A DNA stretch of 64,000 nt from Neobacillus niacini. GTDB lineage: Bacteria > Bacillota > Bacilli > Bacillales > Cytobacillaceae. The stretch is from contig NZ_JAMBOB010000008.1 in the NCBI RefSeq assembly GCF_023715415.1, positions 186,001 to 250,000 of the forward strand, written 5' to 3'. The notes below the pieces were generated by a model. It was not told where the DNA came from and did no database searches. It saw nothing but the letters and a program-made list of their open reading frames with translations. Made by a program: the position numbers and the translations under genes. How positions within the stretch are numbered: position 1 is the stretch's first letter; the number at the start of each line of letters is the position of its first letter. This document shows, piece by piece, positions 16,526-24,274 of this stretch.

Positions 16526-17190
16526 TGGTACAAACCTTAGTGAATCCAAAACAAGTTATCGCAGCTCGAGTGGCAAAGGAACTGAAAGATGGAGATGTAG
16601 TAAACCTCGGAATCGGCTTACCGACAATGGTGCCGAATTACCTCCCTGACGGCGTAAATGTCATTCTTCAATCTGAGAATGGTTATGTAGGACTTGGTCC
16701 TCTAGAAGGAGAGATTGATCCGGATTTGGTCAATGCGGGCGGACAGCCTTCAGGAATTCTTCCTGGTGGTGCATTTTTTGACAGCGTATTCTCATTTGAG
16801 CTAATCCGCGGCGGACATGTTGATTTAACCGTCCTTGGAGGGCTTGAAGCTGATCAAAAAGGAAACCTTGCAAACTGGATGGTCCCTGGGAAAATGGTTC
16901 CTGGTATGGGTGGAGCGATGGATTTAGTGACAGGTGCAAAGAAGGTCATTGTCGCTATGGAGCATTCAGCAAAGAATGGCTCCTCTAAAATCCTCGAAGA
17001 ATGCCGCTTGCCTCTGACAGGAAAAGGTGTAGTAGATCTGATTGTGACGGAATTAGCCGTTTTTCGTGTAACCGAAGAAGGGCTAGTATTAGAGGAGCTA
17101 CAAGAGGGAGTAAACCTTGAGACCGTTAAGGAAAAAACGGAAGCCACATTTATAATTGGACCAAGAGTATCATTAGAATTAATTTCCTAA
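16525..17190 (+). CDS. scoB: 3-oxoacid/butyrate-acetoacetate CoA-transferase subunit B
   Basis: 221 residues. The beta subunit carries the catalytic glutamate in SENGYVGLGP (Glu51), which forms the glutamyl-CoA intermediate. The VNLGIGLPTMVPNYLP and GGAMDLVTGAKKVIVAMEH segments are family hallmarks. GGGAGG (16510-16515) precedes the ATG. Length is normal for the family. It forms the heteromer with the preceding subunit. Confidence 0.94.
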   Translation: MVQTLVNPKQVIAARVAKELKDGDVVNLGIGLPTMVPNYLPDGVNVILQSENGYVGLGPLEGEIDPDLVNAGGQPSGILPGGAFFDSVFSFELIRGGHVDLTVLGGLEADQKGNLANWMVPGKMVPGMGGAMDLVTGAKKVIVAMEHSAKNGSSKILEECRLPLTGKGVVDLIVTELAVFRVTEEGLVLEELQEGVNLETVKEKTEATFIIGPRVSLELIS

Positions 17191-17404
17191 GAGTATGAAG
17201 TGTTAGAGCGTTAATAGTGGAGCAATGGATTCCGAAAATACGGAAAATTCCAGAAAAGCGGAATGAACAATCACTAATATTCCGCATTCCCGGAAAAAAC
17301 CATCCCTAAATGTTTCCTAATTATAAAATAGTAATCTACTAGATGTTACTATTTAATTAGTATAATAATAGGCAATATTGCTACTATTTAGTAATTAAAT
17401 GCAT

Positions 17405-17421
17405 TTGGCATAGAAATTGCA
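17405..17421 (+). promoter_or_regulatory. Sigma-54 promoter of the GntP permease / dehydrogenase genes
   Basis: TTGGCATAGAAATTGCA has the -24 GG at 17407-17408 and the -12 GC at 17419-17420, the required 12-base spacing. The predicted start is near 17431. Two inverted repeats 20-75 bp upstream could bind the enhancer-binding protein encoded at 19887. Confidence 0.85.
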
Positions 17422-17445
17422 TTAGTATAAATGTAAGCATTTTGA

Positions 17446-17459
17446 TGGAAACGCTTACC
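17446..17459 (+). promoter_or_regulatory. cre-like site (CcpA)
   Basis: TGGAAACGCTTACC matches the catabolite-responsive element TGWAARCGYTWNCW at 12 of 14 positions. It lies about 15-28 bases downstream of the predicted sigma-54 start, where bound CcpA would block transcription. This would keep ketone-body use off while preferred sugars are present. Confidence 0.65.
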
Positions 17460-17509
17460 AAAGGGGTATTTGTTTGAAACATGCAAAATAACTAAATAGG
17501 GGGATTTAA

Positions 17510-18946
17510 ATGGATTTAATTGTTATTCTTTTGGCGCTCGGACTGCTTATGTTCGCCGCCTACCGTGGGTTTTCAGTTATTTTATTCGCTCCATTATGTG
17601 CCATTTTAGCTGTTTTATTTATTGATCCGAGTCAAGTTTTGCCATTTTTCTCTGGTATATTTATGGAAAAAATGGTTGGATTTATCAAATCCTACTTCCC
17701 AGTCTTCCTACTAGGAGCAATCTTCGGTAAGGTCGTTGAAATGTCAGGGATTGCAGAATCTATCGCAAAGACGATTGTTCGTATTTTAGGTGCAAAGCGT
17801 GCGATGTTAACGATTGTTTTATTAGGTGCAATCTTAACTTATAGCGGAGTTAGCTTATTCGTAGCGGTATTTGCTATTTACCCATTCGCTGCTCAAATGT
17901 TCAGAGAAGCGAATATTCCTAAACGACTTATTCCTGGTACGATTGCACTTGGTGCTTTCACATTCACCATGGATGCCTTACCAGGAACGCCGCAAATTCA
18001 AAACGTTATTCCAATTGCATTCTTTAAAACAGACATTTATGCTGCCCCAATCCTAGGTATCATTGGCGCAATCTTTGTTTTAACTCTTGGCTTATTGTAC
18101 TTGGAAATGAGAAGGAAAAAGGCAGAGAGTGCGGGAGAAGGCTATTACGGCTTCGGTACTGAGAATGCAGCTGCTTTAGCAAAAGACTTAATAGAGGAAA
18201 AAGAAGAACATGTTCCTGATTTAACTTCCAATCAATCTGTTTTAAGACAAATATTAGCATTTGTTCCACTTATTTTAGTAGGAGTGACCAATAAACTTTT
18301 CATTACGTTTATCCCGCAATGGTATCCAAATGGATTTGATTTTAAAGCGATTGGTTTACCATACACAATCGACGTTACAGCAAGTGCTGCCATCTGGGCG
18401 ATTGAGATGGCATTAGTGGTCGGTATTCTTTCTTCTCTATTATACGATTGGAAACGAGTATCGAATAAATTTAAAGAGGGTATCAACCAAAGTATTAGCG
18501 GTTCCTTACTAGCTACCATGAATACGGGTGCTGAATATGGGTTTGGCGGTGTTATTGCTGCACTTCCTGGCTTTGCGAAAATTAGTGATGGAATTTCATC
18601 TACGTTCACAAATCCACTAGTAAACGGCGCAGTTACAACGAGTACTCTTGCAGGTGTTACAGGTTCAGCATCTGGCGGTATGGGAATTGCGTTAGGCGCC
18701 ATGGCTGATCAATACAATAAGGCCATTGCAGCAGCAAATATTCCACCTGAAGTTATGCACCGTGTTGTGGCGATGGCATCAGGAGGTATGGATACACTTC
18801 CACATAATGGTGCGGTTATTACACTTTTAGCGGTAACAGGATTAACACATAAACAATCCTACCGTGACATTTTTGCGATTACAATTATCAAAACAATTGC
18901 TGTATTCTTCATTATTGCTGTCTATACTTTCCTAGGTCTTGTCTAA
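17510..18946 (+). CDS. GntP-family permease (YxjC-like)
   Basis: 478 residues with about 12-13 hydrophobic segments. It fits the GntP/citrate-type carrier family: FPVFLLGAIFGKVVEMSGIAESIAKTI near the N terminus, FTMDALPGTPQIQNVIP, and MASGGMDTLPHNGAVITLL towards the C terminus. It has the same position class as B. subtilis yxjC beside scoAB and yxjF. The probable substrate is 3-hydroxybutyrate or acetoacetate, inferred from the neighbours. It is the first gene after the second sigma-54 promoter and is followed 52 bp later by the dehydrogenase. Confidence 0.85.
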   Translation: MDLIVILLALGLLMFAAYRGFSVILFAPLCAILAVLFIDPSQVLPFFSGIFMEKMVGFIKSYFPVFLLGAIFGKVVEMSGIAESIAKTIVRILGAKRAMLTIVLLGAILTYSGVSLFVAVFAIYPFAAQMFREANIPKRLIPGTIALGAFTFTMDALPGTPQIQNVIPIAFFKTDIYAAPILGIIGAIFVLTLGLLYLEMRRKKAESAGEGYYGFGTENAAALAKDLIEEKEEHVPDLTSNQSVLRQILAFVPLILVGVTNKLFITFIPQWYPNGFDFKAIGLPYTIDVTASAAIWAIEMALVVGILSSLLYDWKRVSNKFKEGINQSISGSLLATMNTGAEYGFGGVIAALPGFAKISDGISSTFTNPLVNGAVTTSTLAGVTGSASGGMGIALGAMADQYNKAIAAANIPPEVMHRVVAMASGGMDTLPHNGAVITLLAVTGLTHKQSYRDIFAITIIKTIAVFFIIAVYTFLGLV

Positions 18947-18998
18947 AATTTAGAAACATACCTTTGATAGTAAATAAATTTTTTAGGAGGGTCCAAAC

Positions 18999-19775
18999 AT
19001 GTTAGTAGGAAAAGTAGCATTTATTACTGGATCTGCAAGTGGAATCGGGTTAGAAGTCGCTAAGACTTTTGCACAAGAGGGAGCAAAAGTAGTCATTTCT
19101 GATTTAAATAAAGAAAAGAGTGACATTGTTGCAGAAGAACTGCAAGGACAAGGGTATGAGGCTTTTTCTGCTCCTTGTGATGTCACCGATGAGGAAGCAT
19201 TCAAGAATGCTATAGCTTCTGCACATAGCAGGTTTGGAAGAATCGATATTTTAATAAATAATGCGGGGCTTCAGTATGTTTCTCCCATCGAAGATTTCCC
19301 TACTGAAAAATTCGAATTGTTAGTTAAAGTGATGCTGACAGCTCCGTTTATTGGGATTAAACATGTATTCCCTATTATGAAGGAACAGGGTTTTGGAAGA
19401 GTCATTAATATGGCATCGATTAATGGAGTAATTGGATTTGCGGGCAAAGCTGCCTACAATAGTGCAAAACACGGGGTAATTGGCTTAACTAAAGTAGCTG
19501 CATTAGAGGGTGCCCAACATGGAATCACGGTTAATGCCCTTTGCCCAGGCTATGTGGATACACCATTAGTTAGAAACCAGCTTAAAGACTTGTCTATTAC
19601 ACGGAATGTTAGTATAGACCGTGTAATCGATGACGTACTCCTTACACTTGTACCTCAAAAAAGGCTGTTAGCAGTGTCCGAAATTGCGGATTATGCTGCT
19701 TTCTTGGCAAGTGATAAAGGTAGAGGAGTTACAGGTCAAGCCGTTATTCTTGATGGTGGATATACCGTTCAATAG
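18999..19775 (+). CDS. bdhA: 3-hydroxybutyrate dehydrogenase (SDR family)
   Basis: 258 residues. Classical short-chain dehydrogenase with the nucleotide-binding TGSASGIG near the N terminus, NNAG (in LINNAGLQYVSPIEDFP) and the catalytic Ser140-Tyr153-Lys157 triad (YNSAK). The GLQYVSPIEDFP segment and the PGYVDTPLVRNQL lid are characteristic of D-3-hydroxybutyrate dehydrogenases. It oxidises 3-hydroxybutyrate to acetoacetate with NAD, feeding ScoAB. AGGAGGGT precedes the ATG. A terminator follows immediately. Confidence 0.92.
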   Translation: MLVGKVAFITGSASGIGLEVAKTFAQEGAKVVISDLNKEKSDIVAEELQGQGYEAFSAPCDVTDEEAFKNAIASAHSRFGRIDILINNAGLQYVSPIEDFPTEKFELLVKVMLTAPFIGIKHVFPIMKEQGFGRVINMASINGVIGFAGKAAYNSAKHGVIGLTKVAALEGAQHGITVNALCPGYVDTPLVRNQLKDLSITRNVSIDRVIDDVLLTLVPQKRLLAVSEIADYAAFLASDKGRGVTGQAVILDGGYTVQ

Positions 19776-19820
19776 AAAAAAAGATCCTGCTCGGTTTACC
19801 GAACAGGGTTCTTTTTTTCT
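19776..19820 (+). terminator. Terminator after 3-hydroxybutyrate dehydrogenase
   Basis: GATCCTGcTCGGT and CCGAaCAGGGTTC pair with a short loop, with A residues before and TTTTTTT after. Confidence 0.88.
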
Positions 19821-19886
19821 ATCTGATAAATAACCAAGTCTCTTTGATATAATGAACGTAAACAAAAATGACCAGGGTGAAAAACT

Positions 19887-21299
19887 ATGAAACTAGGAAC
19901 GGAAAAAATTCCACATCATTGGATTGAAGAAATTATTAATCTTGCAGGTGAACGTATTGTTGTGGTTGATCGAGATGGCATTATTCTTTATATCAATTCA
20001 GCTTATTGTGAATTTCTAGGCACCACGGTTGAAAAAGCTATCGGAAAGCCTGTTCAAGATGTAATTGAGAACTCAAGGATGCATATCGTCGCAAAAACCG
20101 GACAAAAAGAGCTGGCCTCTGTTCAGCCTATTAACGGCAGTGATATGATTGCAAACCGTTATCCTCTTATTATTGATGGTGAATTAGTAGGAGCTGTTGG
20201 AACAGTTATGTTTCGCAATCCCGAGGATTGGATATTATACAAGAACAAAATTCAGCATCTCGTTGAAGAAGTAAACTATTATAAAACGAAAGCGGAAAAA
20301 ACCGTTAAAAGCAAATATTACTTCAGTAACTTAATTGGCAAGAGTCCTTCTTTTACTGCTATCAAAAAGTTAGCAGAAAGAGTTTCTGGAAGTCAATCTG
20401 CTGTTCTCATACTAGGAGAATCAGGTACGGGAAAGGAATTGTTTGCTTCTGCTATTCACAATAACAGCATGCGTGCCTCTTTTCCGTATGTCCCAATCAA
20501 TTGTGCCTCCATTCCCGAGCATTTACTTGAATCGGAATTGTTTGGTTACGATGATGGAGCTTTTACCGGTGCCAAAAAAGGTGGAAAGAAAGGGCAATTC
20601 CAGATGGCGAATCGTGGAACGATTTTCCTTGATGAAATCGGAGATATGCCGCTTGCGATGCAAAGTAAGCTTTTAAGAGTCTTGCAGGAGCGGGAGATAC
20701 TTCCTATTGGTGGTCAAAAATCAATTCCTGTAGATGTTCGTATCATTGCTGCCACACATCGGAATTTGGAGAAAATGGTAGAGGAAGGAACATTTCGTCA
20801 AGATTTATATTATCGGTTAAATGTAATCAAAATTGAAATTCCTCCACTAAGAGAACGCATAGGCGATATTGAGTTAATATCCATTAATCTATTAGAAAAG
20901 CTAGAAAGAAAATTCTATCGGAAGGGTATTAAGCTTTCAGCTGAAGTAGTAGAGCGACTCAATCAGCATAAGTGGCAAGGGAATATTCGAGAACTCGAGA
21001 ATGTTCTAGAACGGTCAATCAATGTCTTAGACGGGGATACAATAGAAATTGCGCACCTGCCATTATATTTACGAGATAGTGAAACCGTAAGTGATTCTAA
21101 AATGTCAAACGTGAAGGAATCGGTAAATGTTTCAGATATGCCTATTCAGTCATTAAAAGAAACACTTGCACAAGTGGAAAAACAAGCCATCCTAAAGGCT
21201 CTTTCTATTGTGAATGGTAATAAACTCGAAGCAGCAAGGTTACTTAAAGTAGGGAAAACTAAATTCTATGAGAAATGTAAAACATATTCTATTCAATAA
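19887..21299 (+). CDS. Sigma-54-dependent enhancer-binding protein with PAS sensor
   Basis: 470 residues. An N-terminal PAS domain (about 12-115, IVVVDRDGIILYINSAYCEFLG) is followed by an AAA+ domain (about 148-380) with Walker A GESGTGKE, the sigma-54 contact loop GAFTGA, Walker B GTIFLDEIGD, and the arginine-finger region FRQDLYYRLNV. A Fis-type helix-turn-helix is at the C terminus (EAARLLKVGKTKFYEKCK). It is transcribed alone after a terminator. Two -24/-12 promoters upstream make it the evident activator of the ketone-body genes. PAS ligand binding might sense the substrate directly. Confidence 0.93.
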   Translation: MKLGTEKIPHHWIEEIINLAGERIVVVDRDGIILYINSAYCEFLGTTVEKAIGKPVQDVIENSRMHIVAKTGQKELASVQPINGSDMIANRYPLIIDGELVGAVGTVMFRNPEDWILYKNKIQHLVEEVNYYKTKAEKTVKSKYYFSNLIGKSPSFTAIKKLAERVSGSQSAVLILGESGTGKELFASAIHNNSMRASFPYVPINCASIPEHLLESELFGYDDGAFTGAKKGGKKGQFQMANRGTIFLDEIGDMPLAMQSKLLRVLQEREILPIGGQKSIPVDVRIIAATHRNLEKMVEEGTFRQDLYYRLNVIKIEIPPLRERIGDIELISINLLEKLERKFYRKGIKLSAEVVERLNQHKWQGNIRELENVLERSINVLDGDTIEIAHLPLYLRDSETVSDSKMSNVKESVNVSDMPIQSLKETLAQVEKQAILKALSIVNGNKLEAARLLKVGKTKFYEKCKTYSIQ

Positions 21300-21365
21300 A
21301 AGAAAAGGGTATTTTCCTATACAGGTGATGCCCTTTATTCATAATGAAGAATGGGAACTTATTTG

Positions 21366-21408
21366 GGCAAAGTCTTTGAGCGATAAAGACTTTGCCTCAT
21401 TTTTTTTA
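21366..21408. terminator. Terminator between activator and AraC genes
   Basis: GGCAAAGTCTTT (21366-21377) and AAAGACTTTGCC (21385-21396) form a perfect 12-bp stem with a 7-base loop, followed by TCATTTTTTT. The convergent araC gene ends within it. Confidence 0.88.
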
Positions 21409-22299
21409 TATAGTTGGTTTAATTACTGGAATGTTCCCAACATATTGTTTACGAAATTGACTGGGTGACAGTTTTTCTAGTTTTTTAAAGACCCTGCTGA
21501 AGTATGCAGACTGGGTGAAGCCGCAAACATCTGAAATTCTATCCGTGCTCCAATCTGTTGAAACGAGCAGAATCTTTGCTTGGTCTATCCGTATTTTATT
21601 AATAAATTCAATCGGTGTGCAGCCAAAAGCCTGAATCATACATCTTGCAATATGATTAGGATGGAACCTTAGGGCATGGCCTAGATCTTCGTAAGTGACC
21701 TTCTTGGCATAATTTTTTCTTAAATAAAGGGCAGCTTTTTCAGCTACGGCAAATGCAGGCATAGAGTTTGATAGTTTCGTATGCGTTGAGAGCTCCTGAA
21801 GTAATTGTTGAAAAAGTACTTGTCGCTGCCATTCTTTTGTGTAGAATGACTCATATTCAGAAGAAACAATATTTGAGCACAGCTGTTCAACGCTTCCAAG
21901 GTTTGACAAATTACAATACTGAGGCAGTGTAATTCCGAATGGACTTTCAACAAAAGCGTTATTCCACTCTCCAGTTGCATTTTCATCGTATTGGAAGGGT
22001 TTAGATGTTGTTAGATCCTGCCAGCCTTTGGATGTATTGAAATGAAACCAAAAAGAGTGAGTAATCTGGTCACAGGGTGTTATAGAAAAATGGTGACGAT
22101 CAGGATAAAGGATTAGCGTATCCCCTTTATTAACCTGAAATTGTTTGTCATCTTCTCCCATATGCAATTGTCCTTCTGTGACAACTAACAAATCAAAGAC
22201 ACCAATGTTTTTACGATTGATATGTGATTGCCCTATATCAAAAATAACTTGACCAGCAGCAAGCAAAGTCGGCAGGGGAGGGGCAAATAATTGAAGCAT
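21406..22299 (-). CDS. AraC-family transcriptional regulator
   Basis: 297 residues. The N-terminal cupin-like sensor (about 20-110, GVFDLLVVTEGQLHMGEDDKQFQVNKGDTLILYP pattern) is followed by a middle helical part and a C-terminal double helix-turn-helix (about 195-290: TYEDLGHALRFHPNHIARCMIQAFG ... ISDVCGFTQSAYFSRVFKKLEKLSPSQFRKQ). AGGAGATAAAC precedes the ATG. It is divergent from the heterodimeric ABC exporter with a 200-bp shared control region, so it probably regulates those genes, an arrangement like B. subtilis yfiF near yfiBC. Confidence 0.9.
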   Translation of the reverse strand: MLQLFAPPLPTLLAAGQVIFDIGQSHINRKNIGVFDLLVVTEGQLHMGEDDKQFQVNKGDTLILYPDRHHFSITPCDQITHSFWFHFNTSKGWQDLTTSKPFQYDENATGEWNNAFVESPFGITLPQYCNLSNLGSVEQLCSNIVSSEYESFYTKEWQRQVLFQQLLQELSTHTKLSNSMPAFAVAEKAALYLRKNYAKKVTYEDLGHALRFHPNHIARCMIQAFGCTPIEFINKIRIDQAKILLVSTDWSTDRISDVCGFTQSAYFSRVFKKLEKLSPSQFRKQYVGNIPVIKPTI

Positions 22300-22501
22300 G
22301 TTTATCTCCTCTTATGTTAGAATTGTGCAAATTTTTGTTATGATTTTGCATTTTATTCTTTAATTATAACCCTATAATAGGTTCATAAATGTTTTATTTT
22401 TGTTACTAGGGTAAAAGAATGAGAGGTAAATATAAATACATATAAGGGGAGTTAGGATAATAATATGTATTTATGTTTAAGCATCGGGGAGGGAATAGTG
22501 A

Positions 22502-24274
22502 ATGATGCAAAGCATGCGCTGGGTATGGGGGTATATAAGGGATTTTCGAATAAGGTTATTTTGCGGCCTTTTTCTAGCATTAGTGGTTTCTGTATTGAAT
22601 ATGCTAAACCCCTATTTCGCTGGGAAAATCGTTGATAAGGTTATTTATGGCCAAGATAGTGAACTGTTATGGGTTTTTTTGGGTTCAATGATTGGTGTAA
22701 CACTTATTAAGACAGTTGTTCGCTATAATTATCAGTTAATGTTCGAACGTGTTTCCCAAAGTGTCATCTTCTCGATACGAGAAAAATTATATGACAGGCT
22801 TAACCAATTAGATTTTAGGTTTTTCGATCAGACGAAAACAGGGGATATCATGGCTCGAATGACAGGGGACATGGAAGCTGTCAGGCATTTTACCGCATGG
22901 ACAATTTATATGATATTTGAAAATGTTACAATCCTGCTATTTGCCATTGGGTTTATGTTCTATATTCATCCGCCGTTAGCTTTAGCGATGCTTGCGGTTA
23001 CACCGATTATTGGATTCTTTGCGATGCGTTTATCCTTTACAGTCAAACCAACGTTTTCAGCCATTCGGGGACAGTTTGCTAGGTTAAATTCAGTCGTGCA
23101 GGAAAACATTAGTGGGAATCGAGTCGTAAAGGCCTTTGCTAAGGAAGGATATGAAATTGAAAAGTTTTCAAAAGAAAATGAGGCTTTCAAGGAGAAGAAT
23201 CTTGATTCCTCAAGAGTCTGGGAAAAGTATTTGCCTATTCTCGATTCACTTGCAGGCGTATTAACAGTGGTAATGATCGTAGTTGGAGGATACATGGTCA
23301 TTAATCAGTCTCTGACTATGGGTGAGTTAGTCACGTTTAATTCATTGATTTGGGCATTAAATAATCCAATGCGAATGGCTGGGTGGCTACTGAATGATGT
23401 CCAAAGGTTTGTTGCCTCGGCTGAAAAAGTGGAAGAATTATTAAATACAGAACCAGAGATAAAGAATGAAACAAAAAGCTACAATGTTAAACATTTCAAA
23501 GGTGTTGTGGAATTTGACCAAGTTTCCTTTAGTTATGGAGACGAACAAGTATTGAATGATATAAGCTTCAAGATTAGGCAAGGACAAACGGTAGGTATTA
23601 TCGGTCCCACAGGAGCTGGTAAATCAACATTAGTCAATCTTCTAAGCAGGTTTTATGATGCTTCCAAAGGGGAAGTAAGATTGGATGGACTTAATGTAAG
23701 AGATTGGGATATTCATAAATTGAGAAATAGCATGGCTACCGTTATGCAGGATATCTTTCTTTTTTCAGATACGATTGAAGGAAATATAGCTTATGGCAAC
23801 CCAAATGCTTCCTTCCAAGCCGTTAAAGCTGCAGCTAAAATGGCCGAAGCAGATGATTTTATTTCAAAGCTACCGGAAGGATACGATACCATTATAGGAG
23901 AACGGGGAGTAGGTCTTTCCGGAGGGCAGCGGCAACGGATTGCTTTAGCGCGGGCGATACTAAAAAATCCATCTATCCTGATTTTGGACGATACAACATC
24001 AGCATTGGATATGGAAACAGAATTGCGGATCCAAAGAACCTTAAAATCATTTCTAAAGGAAAAAACCTGCTTTATTATTGCTCATCGTATTTCTTCCGTA
24101 AAAGATGCAGATTTAATTCTTGTAATGGAAAATGGCACAATCATTGAAAGAGGGAATCATAAAGAATTGCTTGCGAAAAAAGGGAACTACTATAAAGTGT
24201 TTAGAAATCAAGTTGGAAACTTTGATGGTGTGCATGACTTTGAGGAGGTGAACTATCTCAATGGCGCGCAATAA
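22502..24274 (+). CDS. Heterodimeric ABC exporter, half 1 (degenerate catalytic site)
   Basis: 590 residues. Six-helix transmembrane domain (about 1-320) followed by the nucleotide-binding domain with Walker A GPTGAGKST, signature LSGGQRQRIALARA, Walker B ILILDDTTSALD and H-loop IIAHRISS. The residue after Walker B is Asp instead of the catalytic Glu, as in one half of heterodimeric exporters such as BmrCD or TM287/288. GGGGAGGG lies 8 bases before the ATG. It overlaps the next gene by 14 bp. It probably exports drugs or peptides with its partner. Confidence 0.92.
   Translation: MMQSMRWVWGYIRDFRIRLFCGLFLALVVSVLNMLNPYFAGKIVDKVIYGQDSELLWVFLGSMIGVTLIKTVVRYNYQLMFERVSQSVIFSIREKLYDRLNQLDFRFFDQTKTGDIMARMTGDMEAVRHFTAWTIYMIFENVTILLFAIGFMFYIHPPLALAMLAVTPIIGFFAMRLSFTVKPTFSAIRGQFARLNSVVQENISGNRVVKAFAKEGYEIEKFSKENEAFKEKNLDSSRVWEKYLPILDSLAGVLTVVMIVVGGYMVINQSLTMGELVTFNSLIWALNNPMRMAGWLLNDVQRFVASAEKVEELLNTEPEIKNETKSYNVKHFKGVVEFDQVSFSYGDEQVLNDISFKIRQGQTVGIIGPTGAGKSTLVNLLSRFYDASKGEVRLDGLNVRDWDIHKLRNSMATVMQDIFLFSDTIEGNIAYGNPNASFQAVKAAAKMAEADDFISKLPEGYDTIIGERGVGLSGGQRQRIALARAILKNPSILILDDTTSALDMETELRIQRTLKSFLKEKTCFIIAHRISSVKDADLILVMENGTIIERGNHKELLAKKGNYYKVFRNQVGNFDGVHDFEEVNYLNGAQ

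Larger units (their letters stand above)
17191..17509 (+). promoter_or_regulatory. Intergenic control region: hairpins, activator sites, sigma-54 promoter, cre
   Basis: This gene-free 319-bp gap holds several signals. Inverted repeats TTCCG/CGGAA (17230-17245) and GCGGAAT/ATTCCGC (17258-17285) may end the scoAB transcript. AAATAGTAA-N11-TTACTATTT (17326-17354) and TACTATTTAGTA (17382-17393) look like activator sites. The sigma-54 promoter TTGGCATAGAAATTGCA (17405-17421) has its GG and GC 12 bases apart. A cre-like site follows it. Confidence 0.7.

Noticed and set aside
16159..17147. Several antisense frames in scoA and scoB
   Set aside because: They are shadows of the coding strand, without ribosome-binding sites or recognisable motifs.
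17225..17295. TTCCG/CGGAA repeats as a regulator operator
   Set aside because: They sit right after scoB and pair with each other as stems, so they are better explained as a weak terminator or dispersed repeat; no regulator is implied.
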